DNA of 64,000 nucleotides from Falsarthrobacter nasiphocae (lineage in GTDB: Bacteria; Actinomycetota; Actinomycetes; Actinomycetales; Micrococcaceae): positions 1 to 64,000 of the forward strand of contig NZ_JAVDUI010000001.1 of NCBI RefSeq assembly GCF_031456275.1. The letters run 5' to 3'. A program made the position numbers and the translations under genes. Below are positions 50,477 through 59,366 of the stretch, piece by piece. Position 1 is the stretch's first letter. Every line of letters starts with the position of its first letter. The notes under the pieces were generated by a model. The model saw only the letters and a list, made by a program, of their open reading frames with translations, was not told where the DNA came from and searched no databases.

Positions 50477-50683
50477 CTACTGACCGCCCTTCTGGACGAA
50501 CCCGGAGACGAACTCCTCGGCGTTCGCGGTGAGCACCGAGTCAATGTCGGCGAGGAGGTCGTCAAGGCCCCCCGCATCGACGGACTGGGACTGCGAGGCG
50601 CGGCCCTCGGCGGGGAAGACGTCTCCGGCCGACGGGCCGTCCTCGTGCTCGGAGGCGGACTCGTTGATGGATGTGCGGCTCAT
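50477..50683 (-). CDS. pup: Prokaryotic ubiquitin-like protein Pup
   Basis: 68-aa intrinsically disordered modifier. It ends in the diagnostic GFVQKGGQ; the terminal Gln must be deamidated by Dop before ligation. A coiled-coil-prone helix (DDLLADIDSVLTANAEEFVSG) that in other species binds Mpa/ARC is present. ATG 50683 has AAAGGAG 7 nt upstream and overlaps the dop stop by 4 nt; the longer frame (to 50881) is antisense composition. pafA follows 3 nt later. Confidence 0.95.
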   Translation of the reverse strand: MSRTSINESASEHEDGPSAGDVFPAEGRASQSQSVDAGGLDDLLADIDSVLTANAEEFVSGFVQKGGQ

Positions 50684-52392
50684 GGCGCGCTCCTTTCGTG
50701 GTGGTCGGCAGACAGGGCAGTGGTGTGCGCGGCGACAGCCCGTGCGAGAGACTCGGCGAACGACTCGGCATCCGCGGCCCCCAAGGCCGGCGCCAGCGCG
50801 GCGCCGCCGATCGACGGGTCGGGCAGGACGATCCGCGTAGGGGCGGACGCGGAGGCGAAGCTGAACGTCAGCGTGTCCCACGAGGCCGAGACGAGCGAGT
50901 CAGCGAACGAGCTCACGGCGTGGCCGCGGGCGGCGGCACGGGTGGAGGCAGGAGCCCGGTGGACCGCCTCGAGGACCTCCTCGTCCGTGACCGACACGAG
51001 CGATGCCGCAGAGCCGGCGGCGCGCAGACGCTGGCCGAGGCCGCGCCTCGCGTCGAGCAGCGCGTACTGCAAGTCGACGGCCTGGAGCTTGACGTCGTCC
51101 CACGCGAGCCCATCCCGGCGGCGCAGCCCGTCCACGAGGCGGAACTTGGCGATCCAGTCCACGTCGGCAGCGAGCGAGAGCGGGTCAGTCTCCAGCCCGT
51201 CCAGAAGACGGCCCCACAGGGTCAGGGCCTCGTCCGTCTCGGCGTCGGCACCCGAGTAGGCCCGCCGCGCCGCGTCGAGATAGGTCCGCTGGACCGCCAG
51301 GGCCGTCGTCGTCCCCCCGGTATCCAAGCGCAGAGGCGAGCGGAACGCGCCGGCGAGGGCCGCGGCAGTCGAGGGAGCCTCGAGGGGAATGTCGTGACTC
51401 AGGGAGCGGATTGCGTCCACGGGGTCCTCAAGCCGTACGTCCGGGCAGATCCCGTCCTCGATGAGACGCAGGACGAGGGAGGTGGCCGCGAAGCGCACCG
51501 TGATGGAGGACGGGAGCAGGTTCGCGTCGCCCACGATGACGTGGAGGCGGCGGAAGCGGGACTCGTCCGAGTGCGGCTCGTCCCGGGCGTTGACGATGGG
51601 GCGGCGCAGGGTGGTCTCGAGGCCGACGAGCTCCTCCATGAAGTCCGCGCGCTGGGAGATCTGGAAGCCCGGCCGTGCCTCCACGGGCCCGCCCGGGACG
51701 CCCACACCGACGCGGCCTGCGCCGCAGAGCACCTGACGGGTGACGAAGAACGCCATGATCCCCTCGGCGAGCGACTCGAACGGCACGGCACGGTCGACGA
51801 GGTAGTTCTCGTGGGTGCCGTAGGAGCTGGACTTCGAGTCCGTGTTGTTTTTGAAGAGGTCGATCCTCGGGGCGCCCGCGGCCTCGGCTGCGGCGGCGGC
51901 GCGCATGGCGACGACGTCCCCGGCGAGGTCCCACACCGCGGCTTCCCGCGGCGTCATGACCTCCGGAGACGAATACTCAGGGTGGGCGTGGTCCACGTAG
52001 AACCGCGCGCCGTTCGTGAGGACGGTGTTGGTCACGAGCTCGTCGCGCCCGCGCGCGGCCAGGGCGCGCTGGGAGCGCAAGGAGCGGGGCGTCCCGGCGG
52101 CGGCCACGCTCAGGGCGTCGACGACGGCTGGCGCGTCCGTCAGCTGACTCGGGTGCGCCTGGCGGCGCGGAACCGTGAACCCGCGGGCGTCCCGAAGCGG
52201 CCGCTCCGTCGAGTAGTCCCAGCCGCCCGAGGGCAGGAAGCCGGGCCGCCCCTCGGCCGCCGCTCGCTCCTCCTCCGCGTCCGCGTAGGCGGACACGAGG
52301 ATCGCGGAGAGGTACGTGTGGGCGGACTGCGTCAGCCCGGCGCTGGTCAGCCCGAACTCGGTCTCGCCGCCCATGGGGCGCCGCACGCTCAT
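50680..52392 (-). CDS. dop: Pup deamidase/depupylase
   Basis: PafA homologue that deamidates Pup-Gln to Pup-Glu and removes Pup from substrates. 570 aa, longer than PafA; starts MSVRRPMGGETEFGLTSAGL, with FYVDHAHPEYSSPEVM, IDLFKNNTDSKSSSYGTHENY (broken by its length) and VNARDEPHSDESRFRRLHVI. The segment upstream of ATG 52392 is antisense-like and excluded. ATG overlaps the arc stop by 4 nt. Retention of Dop implies Pup is still being activated and recycled. Confidence 0.95.
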   Translation of the reverse strand: MSVRRPMGGETEFGLTSAGLTQSAHTYLSAILVSAYADAEEERAAAEGRPGFLPSGGWDYSTERPLRDARGFTVPRRQAHPSQLTDAPAVVDALSVAAAGTPRSLRSQRALAARGRDELVTNTVLTNGARFYVDHAHPEYSSPEVMTPREAAVWDLAGDVVAMRAAAAAEAAGAPRIDLFKNNTDSKSSSYGTHENYLVDRAVPFESLAEGIMAFFVTRQVLCGAGRVGVGVPGGPVEARPGFQISQRADFMEELVGLETTLRRPIVNARDEPHSDESRFRRLHVIVGDANLLPSSITVRFAATSLVLRLIEDGICPDVRLEDPVDAIRSLSHDIPLEAPSTAAALAGAFRSPLRLDTGGTTTALAVQRTYLDAARRAYSGADAETDEALTLWGRLLDGLETDPLSLAADVDWIAKFRLVDGLRRRDGLAWDDVKLQAVDLQYALLDARRGLGQRLRAAGSAASLVSVTDEEVLEAVHRAPASTRAAARGHAVSSFADSLVSASWDTLTFSFASASAPTRIVLPDPSIGGAALAPALGAADAESFAESLARAVAAHTTALSADHHERSAP

Positions 52393-54080
52393 GACCGCTC
52401 CGCCGCGTGGGCGAGGTTGGTCAGGGCGACGATGGGCTCGCCGCGCCGCCCGAGGACGCGGGCCCACTCGTCCGGGCTGCTCGTGCTCGGCAGGTCCTCG
52501 ATCTCGCGGCACTCCTGGTCGACTGCCCCGCGGATGTGCTCGACCGTGAGGCCGCGCGCGGCGCCGCGGACCACGTCCTTGACGGCGGCCGTCTTGGCCC
52601 GGTCCACGACGTTGCGCAGGACGGCGCCGGAGATGAAGTCGGAGAAACGCAGGATGGAGCGGGTCCCGCCCGCGAAGACGACCTCCACGAGGTCCCGGTC
52701 CGGCCCCTCACGGTAGATGGACTCGAGGGCGGCATCGATGAGCTCGTCCCGCGTCAGGCCCGCTGCGAGCGGGACCTCGGGCGTCAGGTGCTTGCCGAGG
52801 ATCTCTCGGGCACCGGCCCGCGTGGGGCGCTCGACGCGGATCTTGACGTCGAGCCGCCCTGGGCGCAGGATCGCCGGGTCGATCATGTCCTCGCGGTTCG
52901 TGGCACCGATGACGATGACGTTGTCGAGCCGCTCGACGCCGTCGATCTCGGCGAGGAGCTGCGGGACGATCGTCGTCTCGACGTCCGAGGACACGCCGGA
53001 CCCGCGGGTGCGGAAGAGCGAGTCCATCTCGTCGAAGAAGACGATGACCGGGTTGCCGTTCGCTGCCCGCTCCCGGGCGCGGGCGAAGATCGTCCGGATG
53101 TGGCGCTCCGTCTCGCCGACGTACTTGTCGAGGAGCTCGGGGCCCTTGATGTTGAAGAACCAGCTCTGCGACGCCTCCGCTCGCCCCGCCTCCCGGGCCC
53201 GGTCAGAGAGCGAGCGGGCCACCGCCTTGGCGATGAGCGTCTTGCCGCAGCCCGGCGGGCCGTACAGCAGGATGCCCTTGGGCGGCGTGAGACGGTGGGC
53301 CCGGAACTCGTCGGCGTGGAGGAAGGGCAGCTCGACCGCGTCCGTGATCTGCTCGATCTGCGGGCCGAGACCGCCGATGTCCGCGTAGCTGACGTCCGGT
53401 GTCTCCTCCATGATGAGGTCCTGGACCTCCTGGCGCTCCACTCGGCTCGAGGCGGTGTTGGTCTTGAGGTCGACGACGACGCCGTCGCCAACCCGGATGC
53501 TCTCCCCCACGAGGCTCCTGGCCCGGGCGACCACCCGCTCCTCGTCCGAGCGCGTCGCCACGAGAAGGCTCCGGGCCCCCATCACTTCCTTGACGGTGAG
53601 GACCTGGCCCGTCGCGGGGGCCGGGTACACGGCGACGATCTGCAGCGACTCGTCGAGGAGCACCTCGTCCCCGTCCTTGCAGACCTCGAGGGCGAGCAGC
53701 GGGGACATCCGCGCGCGGATCTTGCGCCCGTTGAGCATGACGTCCACCCCGGGCCGACGAGCGGCCTGCGTCTGGGTGACCGGGCCGTTGAGGGGCGCGG
53801 GCACGGCGGGGCGGACCGCGACGACGGTGCCATAGCTCAGCGTGGCGTCGTCGTCCGGCTCGAGGGAGGCGCGGATGCGCCGCAGCTCGTCTCGTGCGAC
53901 GCCCAGCGCGGACACAAGACGCTCGTTGGAGGTCGTGGCCTGGGCGAGCTGGCGGTCCAGCTGGCGGATGCGGTCTTGGAGGAGGGCCACGCGGCGCTCC
54001 ATCTGGCTCTCGGAAGGCGTGGCACCGTCACGGCCCGTCCGGGCGCCCTGTGCGGCCCCCGCCGCCTCGGCGGGGCTCAT
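52389..54080 (-). CDS. arc: Proteasome-associated ATPase ARC/Mpa homologue, tail lost
   Basis: AAA+ ring ATPase that recognises Pup. 563 aa: N-terminal coiled coil (about 27-67), tandem OB domains (about 80-215), one AAA module with Walker A GPPGCGKT at 274-281 and Walker B VIVFFDEMD at about 345-352, sensor region IGATNREDMIDPAILRPGR. In proteasome-containing species the C-terminus ends with a penultimate tyrosine (GQYL-like) that docks into the 20S ring; here it ends AHAAERS. That fits the absence of prcBA. Overlaps both neighbours by 4 nt. Confidence 0.93.
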   Translation of the reverse strand: MSPAEAAGAAQGARTGRDGATPSESQMERRVALLQDRIRQLDRQLAQATTSNERLVSALGVARDELRRIRASLEPDDDATLSYGTVVAVRPAVPAPLNGPVTQTQAARRPGVDVMLNGRKIRARMSPLLALEVCKDGDEVLLDESLQIVAVYPAPATGQVLTVKEVMGARSLLVATRSDEERVVARARSLVGESIRVGDGVVVDLKTNTASSRVERQEVQDLIMEETPDVSYADIGGLGPQIEQITDAVELPFLHADEFRAHRLTPPKGILLYGPPGCGKTLIAKAVARSLSDRAREAGRAEASQSWFFNIKGPELLDKYVGETERHIRTIFARARERAANGNPVIVFFDEMDSLFRTRGSGVSSDVETTIVPQLLAEIDGVERLDNVIVIGATNREDMIDPAILRPGRLDVKIRVERPTRAGAREILGKHLTPEVPLAAGLTRDELIDAALESIYREGPDRDLVEVVFAGGTRSILRFSDFISGAVLRNVVDRAKTAAVKDVVRGAARGLTVEHIRGAVDQECREIEDLPSTSSPDEWARVLGRRGEPIVALTNLAHAAERS

Positions 54081-55183
54081 TCGCTCGCCCCGCCGCGAGG
54101 CAGGCGGTGCTCCCCAACAGCGTCCGGGTCCGTCGCGGGCAGCGAGCCTCGCTGGACCATCGAGGCGGCGTCCTTGGCCGCGCGGCGGAGCTTCTTCGAG
54201 GAGACGCCGCGCTCGCCGAGCTCCTCATTGCCCCACTCTCGCTCCGGGGTCCACGTCTCGACGTCCGCCGGCGAGAAGTCGCTCTTCGACGAGCGCTTCG
54301 CGGGGTACATGGGGCTCGCCCCGTCGGAGAGTCGCCGCGTGACCAGGAGAAAGCCCGTGTGCGCCACCATGCGGTGGTCCGGGCGCACGGCGAGCCCCTC
54401 GACGTGCCAGCCGCGGACCATGGACTCCCAGGACACCGGGTTCGTGAAGCGGCCGTCCTCGCGGATCGCCTCCGCCGTGCGGGAGAGCTGGGTCGCGGTG
54501 GCCACGTAGTTGATCCAGACGCCGCCGGGCGCCAGGACCGTGGCGACCGCGTCCGTGCACTCCCACGGAGCGAGCATGTCAAGGACGACGCGGTCCACGC
54601 TGCGAGGCGCCTCGAGTTCGACGACGCGGTCCTGGAAGTCGCCGATGCTCAGGCGCCACGAGGGGTGCTCGCCCCCGAAGAACGTCGTGATGTTGCCTCG
54701 GGCCACGTCCGCGAACTCCTCGCGGCGCTCGATCGAGTGCACGTGGCCCCCGTCCCCGACGGCCCGGAGGAGGGACAGCGTCAGCGCGCCGGAGCCGACG
54801 CCCGCCTCGACGACCCGGGCCCCCGGGTAGATGTCCGCCATCGTGACGATCTGCGCCGCGTCCTTCGGGTAGACGACGGCGGCGCCTCGCGGCATGGAGA
54901 GCACGAAGTCGCTGAGGAGCGGCCGCATGGCGAGGTAGGCGAAGCCCTCCGAGTTCGTCACGCGGGAGCCCTCGGGCAGCCCGAGGATGTCGTCGTGCTG
55001 GAGGACGCCGCGGTGCGTGTGGTAGCCGCCGCCCGGCGTGAGGGTGATCGTGGCCAGGCGCATCTTCTCGTCCGTGAGCTGGACCCGGTCCCCGGGCCGG
55101 AACGGGCCCCGCCTCGTGGCCGCCCCATGCGGGGCCGGGACGCCGTCGGTGGGGACAGACGCGGACTGGGGATCGTGGCTCAT
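54077..55183 (-). CDS. trmI: tRNA (adenine58-N1)-methyltransferase
   Basis: Makes m1A58 in the tRNA T-loop. 368 aa; N-terminal beta domain (GDRVQLTDEKMRLATITL, PGGGYHTHRGVLQHDDILG), then the class I SAM domain with VVEAGVGSGALTLSLLRAVG and HSIERREEFADVARGNI, and LDMLAPWECTDAVATVLAPGG. The C-terminal basic tail is actinobacterial. Its location upstream of arc is common in actinobacteria. ATG overlaps the M50 stop; its stop overlaps the arc ATG. Confidence 0.93.
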   Translation of the reverse strand: MSHDPQSASVPTDGVPAPHGAATRRGPFRPGDRVQLTDEKMRLATITLTPGGGYHTHRGVLQHDDILGLPEGSRVTNSEGFAYLAMRPLLSDFVLSMPRGAAVVYPKDAAQIVTMADIYPGARVVEAGVGSGALTLSLLRAVGDGGHVHSIERREEFADVARGNITTFFGGEHPSWRLSIGDFQDRVVELEAPRSVDRVVLDMLAPWECTDAVATVLAPGGVWINYVATATQLSRTAEAIREDGRFTNPVSWESMVRGWHVEGLAVRPDHRMVAHTGFLLVTRRLSDGASPMYPAKRSSKSDFSPADVETWTPEREWGNEELGERGVSSKKLRRAAKDAASMVQRGSLPATDPDAVGEHRLPRGGASE

Positions 55184-56340
55184 CGGCGGTTCTCCGTGGT
55201 TGGGTTCGCTGTCGCGGGGGTGTGTGTGGCGGCTCGGACGTCGTCGGACGTGATGGCGAGGTCCTCGTGAGTCAAGATTCCCACGATTCGCCCGCCCTCT
55301 GCGACCGGGATGGCCCAGACGGCCTCCCGGGTGAGCGCCTCGACGGCTGCGGGCGTTCCGGCGGATCGCTCGACGCTCGGCCCGACAAGGCGCATCTCGT
55401 CAGAGGCGAGGGCGCCGGGAGCCGCGAACTCGTCGAGGCAGCCGACCGGGGCCCCCGACTCGTCCACGACGAGGAGGGCGCCGGTGCGGGCGGACGGGAC
55501 TCGGTCGGTGACCCGCACGGTGCCGGCGAGGGGGCGGGTCCGGGCGAAGACGTCCCATCGCTCCACGAAGTCGAGGACGGGGATCCTCTGGAGCTGCGAG
55601 AACGCCGAGTAGGCGATGAACCCTCCTGTGGCCAGGGCACCGAGGAACATCGACATCGGCGCGCCGACGAGGAGCAGCGTCAGGCTCGCGGCGAGGATGC
55701 CGGAGCCGATGACGATCCCGGCCCACGCGCTGGCAGCGGTTCCGGTCCGGCGGCGCCCCGTGGCCCGCCAGACCGCCGCTTCGACGATCTGGCCGCCGTC
55801 GAGAGGCATGCCGGGCAGAAGGTTGAACACGCCGAGGAGAAGATTGGACCAGACGAACGCCCACAGAAGGTCGGCGCCCAGGCTGGGGGCCCCGGACCCC
55901 AGCGCCCAGAGCACGAGCCACCCGGCGAGTGCCGCGAGGAGGTTGACGGCCGGGCCTGCGAGGGCGATCAACAGGAGGTCCCGGTTGCGCGGCCGTCGGC
56001 TCGCGGGTCCCGCGAGGTTCGTGTGCCCGCCGAGGAACGTCAGGACAATCCGCTCGCTGCGGTGCCCCACGCGGTTTCCGACGACGGCATGCGCCGCCTC
56101 ATGGATGAGGACCGAGACAAGAAGCACCGCGGCGTAGCCCGCCGCCAGCCCGTACCCGGCGGCGGCTCCCATCGAGGCGGCCAACCGCGGGCCGAGGACG
56201 ACGAGGACGATGGCGATGAGGACGAGCCAGGAATACCCGAGCACGACGGGCACGCCCCCGATCCGGCCAGCCGTGATGCCGGGCTCCGTCCGCGCGTGCG
56301 GCGGCGTTCGGGGGCGCTGTGGCTCGTCGGGGGGCGTCAT
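55180..56340 (-). CDS. Site-2 protease family (M50) metalloprotease with CBS-like region
   Basis: 386-aa intramembrane zinc protease. The catalytic HEAAHAVVGNRVG lies in an early membrane helix and NLLPGMPLDGGQ in a later one, together giving the His-Glu-His and Asp ligands. About six membrane helices are followed by a C-terminal cytosolic region with CBS-like segments (TGALLVVDESGAPVGCL, AIPVAEGGRIVGILTHEDLA). Family substrates are membrane anti-sigma factors or signal peptides; no partner is nearby. ATG 56340 overlaps the HAD stop by 4 nt. Confidence 0.88.
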   Translation of the reverse strand: MTPPDEPQRPRTPPHARTEPGITAGRIGGVPVVLGYSWLVLIAIVLVVLGPRLAASMGAAAGYGLAAGYAAVLLVSVLIHEAAHAVVGNRVGHRSERIVLTFLGGHTNLAGPASRRPRNRDLLLIALAGPAVNLLAALAGWLVLWALGSGAPSLGADLLWAFVWSNLLLGVFNLLPGMPLDGGQIVEAAVWRATGRRRTGTAASAWAGIVIGSGILAASLTLLLVGAPMSMFLGALATGGFIAYSAFSQLQRIPVLDFVERWDVFARTRPLAGTVRVTDRVPSARTGALLVVDESGAPVGCLDEFAAPGALASDEMRLVGPSVERSAGTPAAVEALTREAVWAIPVAEGGRIVGILTHEDLAITSDDVRAATHTPATANPTTENRR

Positions 56341-57032
56341 GGCGTCAGTGCCCGTCCGAGGTCCGCACAGGTGCGGCCTTCGAGGCCGTCCCACTCGATC
56401 CGGACCTCGCCCTCGGGGAGGGCCGCGTGGAGGGGCACGGCCACGGTGGTCAGCCCCGCGCTGGTCGCGGAGCAGTAGCCGGGCCAGGAGTCCTCGATGG
56501 CCACGCACTCGTCCTTGGCCAAACCGGGGGCGGTCTCGCTGAGCTCGAGGAAGCCGAGCTCGTACGCGTCCGGGGCCGGCTTGCCCTGCGCCACTCGGTC
56601 CCCCGTGACGACGGCCTGGAACGCGCCTGCCGGCATCTGCGCGAGGACGACCTCCGCGAAAGGGCCCTCGCTCATCGTCACGAGGGCGCACGGGATCCCG
56701 AGCTCGCGGGCCTCTGCGAGGAGCTCCCGCGCCCCGGGGCGCCACGGGACGCCGGCCGCGCACTGCTCCACGACGCGCCTCGTCAGGGTGTCGATAATCT
56801 CGCGCACGGACAGGTCGATCCCGTGTCTCTGAAGGATCGCCGCGGAGGTCGGCAGGGCCTGACCCACGAGCTGGATCGCGTCCTCGGAGGTCCACGTGAG
56901 CCCGAAGCGCTCGACGAGCTCCCGCTCGGCCGTCATCCAATACGGCTCCGAGTCGATGATGGTTCCGTCCATGTCCCACAGAATCGCGGCAGGGAGGCGA
57001 GTGGTCGGCGCGGCATCAGGGGAAGCAGACAT
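56337..57032 (-). CDS. HAD family hydrolase (beta-phosphoglucomutase-like)
   Basis: 231 aa. Motif I is ILWDMDGTIIDSEPYW with the two catalytic aspartates, motif II is CALVTMSE, motif III is GKPAPDAYELG and motif IV is AIEDSWPGYCSATSAG. The helical cap between motifs I and II is type C1. Substrate unknown. First gene of the operon reaching to pafA. The start is set by TAGACT (minus strand; AGTCTA 57040-57045) 7 nt before ATG 57032, with no Shine-Dalgarno; translation is probably leaderless. Confidence 0.88.
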   Translation of the reverse strand: MSASPDAAPTTRLPAAILWDMDGTIIDSEPYWMTAERELVERFGLTWTSEDAIQLVGQALPTSAAILQRHGIDLSVREIIDTLTRRVVEQCAAGVPWRPGARELLAEARELGIPCALVTMSEGPFAEVVLAQMPAGAFQAVVTGDRVAQGKPAPDAYELGFLELSETAPGLAKDECVAIEDSWPGYCSATSAGLTTVAVPLHAALPEGEVRIEWDGLEGRTCADLGRALTP

Positions 57033-57069
57033 GAAACCCAGTCTACGGTTCGCACCTAAGCTGGAGTGT
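57033..57069. promoter_or_regulatory. Symmetric divergent leaderless promoter pair, HAD and PAC2
   Basis: 37 bp between the two start codons. TAGACT (minus strand, 57040-57045) and TAAGCT (plus strand, 57057-57062) each lie 7 nt from their start codon and 11 bp from each other, the same geometry as at 23636-23672. Confidence 0.6.
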
Positions 57070-58017
57070 ATGACCGACACCCCTGACCGCCACGAGCCCG
57101 CCACCCTGATGCGCGCCCTGGGGACCATGGCCGCCTCTCGGGGAGAGAACCCGGACGCGGCGAAGACGGTCCTCCTCATCGCGTTCCGCGGCTGGAATGA
57201 CGCGGGCGAGGCCGCCTCGAGCGTTCTTCGCAGGGCGCGCACGGCAGCCAACGCGCCCCTCGTCTCAGCCGTGACGGACGAGCGATTCTATGACTACCAG
57301 GTGCTGCGGCCCCGCGTCTCGCGCTCGTCCTCGGGCGAGCGCAGCATCCGCTGGCCCGGGGTCCGGTTCTACGACGTGGGCACGGGCGCCGGGCGCGACC
57401 GCGTCATCGTCGCCTACGGGCACGAGCCGAGCTTCGCATGGCGGACGTTCGCCGAGCGCGTCATGGCCTTCACGGCGGCCGAGGGCGTGGATGCTGTGGT
57501 CCTCCTCGGTGCGATGCTCGCGGACGTCCCGCACTCGCGGCCGTTCCCGACCATCATGACGACGGAGGATGAGCGCCTCGGCACGCTCATGGGCCTCGAT
57601 GCCTCCACGTACGAGGGCCCCACAGGCATGCTCGGCGTGCTGAGCTCGACGTTCGCACGCCATGGCGTCCCCGCCCTCTCCGCGTGGGTGTCAGTCCCCC
57701 ACTATGTGAGCCAGTCCCCCTCCCCGAAGGCGCAGCTGGCGCTTGTCGGCGCGCTGGAGGAGATCTTCGGCGTCGTCCTCCAGGACGCCCAGCTCGTCGA
57801 CGAGGCTGAGGCGTGGGAGCGCAACGTCGAGGAGCTCGCCGAGAACGACGAGGACATCCGCGAGTACGTCCGCCGCCTCGAGCGCACCGTCGACGCCGCC
57901 GTCGAGGCCTCCGCCTCGCTCCCCGAGGTCTCGGGGGACGTCATCGCGGAGGAGATCGAGACGTTCCTGCGCTCCTACGGCTCAGGAGAGGACGACGACG
58001 GGGCCGCCCGGACCTAG
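57070..58017 (+). CDS. PAC2 family protein
   Basis: 315 aa; the PAC2 fold named after eukaryotic proteasome assembly chaperone 2 but widespread in archaea and actinobacteria. Features: [81 protein letters not shown] (split by its length) and an acidic C-terminal helix. Actual function in bacteria is unknown. It is divergent from the pupylation operon. TAAGCT lies 7 nt before the ATG, and GGAG also precedes it. Overlaps the mshC tail by 4 nt. Confidence 0.85.
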   Translation: MTDTPDRHEPATLMRALGTMAASRGENPDAAKTVLLIAFRGWNDAGEAASSVLRRARTAANAPLVSAVTDERFYDYQVLRPRVSRSSSGERSIRWPGVRFYDVGTGAGRDRVIVAYGHEPSFAWRTFAERVMAFTAAEGVDAVVLLGAMLADVPHSRPFPTIMTTEDERLGTLMGLDASTYEGPTGMLGVLSSTFARHGVPALSAWVSVPHYVSQSPSPKAQLALVGALEEIFGVVLQDAQLVDEAEAWERNVEELAENDEDIREYVRRLERTVDAAVEASASLPEVSGDVIAEEIETFLRSYGSGEDDDGAART

Positions 58018-59294
58018 AGCCGGATGCCGAGAAGCGCGTCGAGCGCGTCCCGGATGCCCTGCGATCCCTCGTCCTGCTGCGTCGGGACATGCCGCGTCAG
58101 GGCGGCGTCCACCGCGACGAGCGCGGCCGGGGCATCCAAGTCGTTGGCCAGCGCGGCCCGAATCTCCGCGATGAGCCGCTCGGCCTCCGCGGCCGTCCAC
58201 GCCGTGCCGGTGAATGCCTCGCGCCAGCGCGCCAAGCGGGTCTTTGCCGCCGCCAGGACGTCGTCGCTCCAGAACCAATCCTCCCGGTAGCGCTGGGAGA
58301 GAAGCGCGAGCCGGATCGCGGCGGGGTCCGTCCCCTCGCGGCGCAGCACGCTGACGAAGACGAGGTTCCCGCGGGACTTGCTCATCTTCTCCCCGTCGAG
58401 GCCCACCATGGCCGCGTGCGCGTAATGGCGCGCCAGCGGAACGCCGTCGGCCGCATACGCGTGAGCCGCGGACATCTCGTGGTGGGGGAAGGTGAGGTCG
58501 CTGCCGCCGGCCTGGACCGTGAAGGGGGCCGGGAGGAGTCGGCGGGCGATGACGCAGCACTCGATGTGCCAGCCGGGGCGGCCCTCCCCGAGGGAGGCCC
58601 CGTCCCAGGCGGGCTCTCCGGGGCGGGCCACGCGCCAGAGCAGCGGGTCGAGGGGTCCGCGCTTGCCCGGGCGCTCGGGGTCTCCCCCTCGCTCGGCGGA
58701 GAGGCGGAGCATGTCCTCACGGGAGTAGCCGCTCACCTGGCCGAGCACCCATGCGCCGGCCTCGGTGTGCGGCTGGATGCGCTGAGCGGCCTCGATGTCG
58801 AAGTAGACGTCCCCGTCGGGCTCGCCGTCGTGGCCGGGCACCGTATAGGCGACGCCCTCGGCGACGAGGTGCTCGACGCCCTCGACGATGAGCGGGACGG
58901 ACTCGACCGCGCCGACGTAGTGCTGCGGCGCGACGACGTTGAGCGCCTCCATGTCCTCGCGGAACAGGTCAGTCTGCTCTCGGGCGAGCTCGCGCCAGTC
59001 GGCACCGGTGGCGTTGGCGCGCTCGAGGAGGGGGTCGTCGACGTCCGTCACGTTCTGCACGTATGTCACGTCGTGACCCGCGTCGCGCCACTGGCGGACG
59101 AGGAGGTCGAACGCCACGTAGGTCGCAGCGTGGCCCATGTGGGTCGCGTCGTAGGGCGTGATGCCGCAGACATAGAGACTTGCCTTGCCGTTCGTCTCAG
59201 GCTCGACGAGCCTCTGCTGCGCCGTGTCCCACAGGGTGAGGCGCGGAGGACGCCCGGCGACGCGCGGGATCGGGGCGGTGGACCATGCTCGCAT
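58014..59294 (-). CDS. mshC: Cysteine--1-D-myo-inositol 2-amino-2-deoxy-alpha-D-glucopyranoside ligase
   Basis: Third step of mycothiol synthesis: ATP-dependent joining of cysteine to glucosaminyl-inositol. 426 aa, a class I cysteinyl-tRNA synthetase relative without the anticodon-binding part. Zinc and HIGH-like motifs [33 protein letters not shown] and the KMSKS loop KMSKSRGN. Distinguished from CysS by length and by TWLYDTAQ-type N-terminus (here [14 protein letters not shown]). ATG start with GAAAGG upstream. Presence of this gene means the cell uses mycothiol. Confidence 0.94.
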   Translation of the reverse strand: MRAWSTAPIPRVAGRPPRLTLWDTAQQRLVEPETNGKASLYVCGITPYDATHMGHAATYVAFDLLVRQWRDAGHDVTYVQNVTDVDDPLLERANATGADWRELAREQTDLFREDMEALNVVAPQHYVGAVESVPLIVEGVEHLVAEGVAYTVPGHDGEPDGDVYFDIEAAQRIQPHTEAGAWVLGQVSGYSREDMLRLSAERGGDPERPGKRGPLDPLLWRVARPGEPAWDGASLGEGRPGWHIECCVIARRLLPAPFTVQAGGSDLTFPHHEMSAAHAYAADGVPLARHYAHAAMVGLDGEKMSKSRGNLVFVSVLRREGTDPAAIRLALLSQRYREDWFWSDDVLAAAKTRLARWREAFTGTAWTAAEAERLIAEIRAALANDLDAPAALVAVDAALTRHVPTQQDEGSQGIRDALDALLGIRL

Positions 59295-59366
59295 GCGGCG
59301 GGCCTTTCGTGTCAGGAGGCGGGGCGGGCAGTGCGTGCCGCGCCCTGCAAGGACAGGGGTGGAGCG

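Noticed and set aside
52407-54509. 700-codon plus-strand frame opposite arc and trmI
   Set aside because: Antisense shadow of conserved genes, no start signal.
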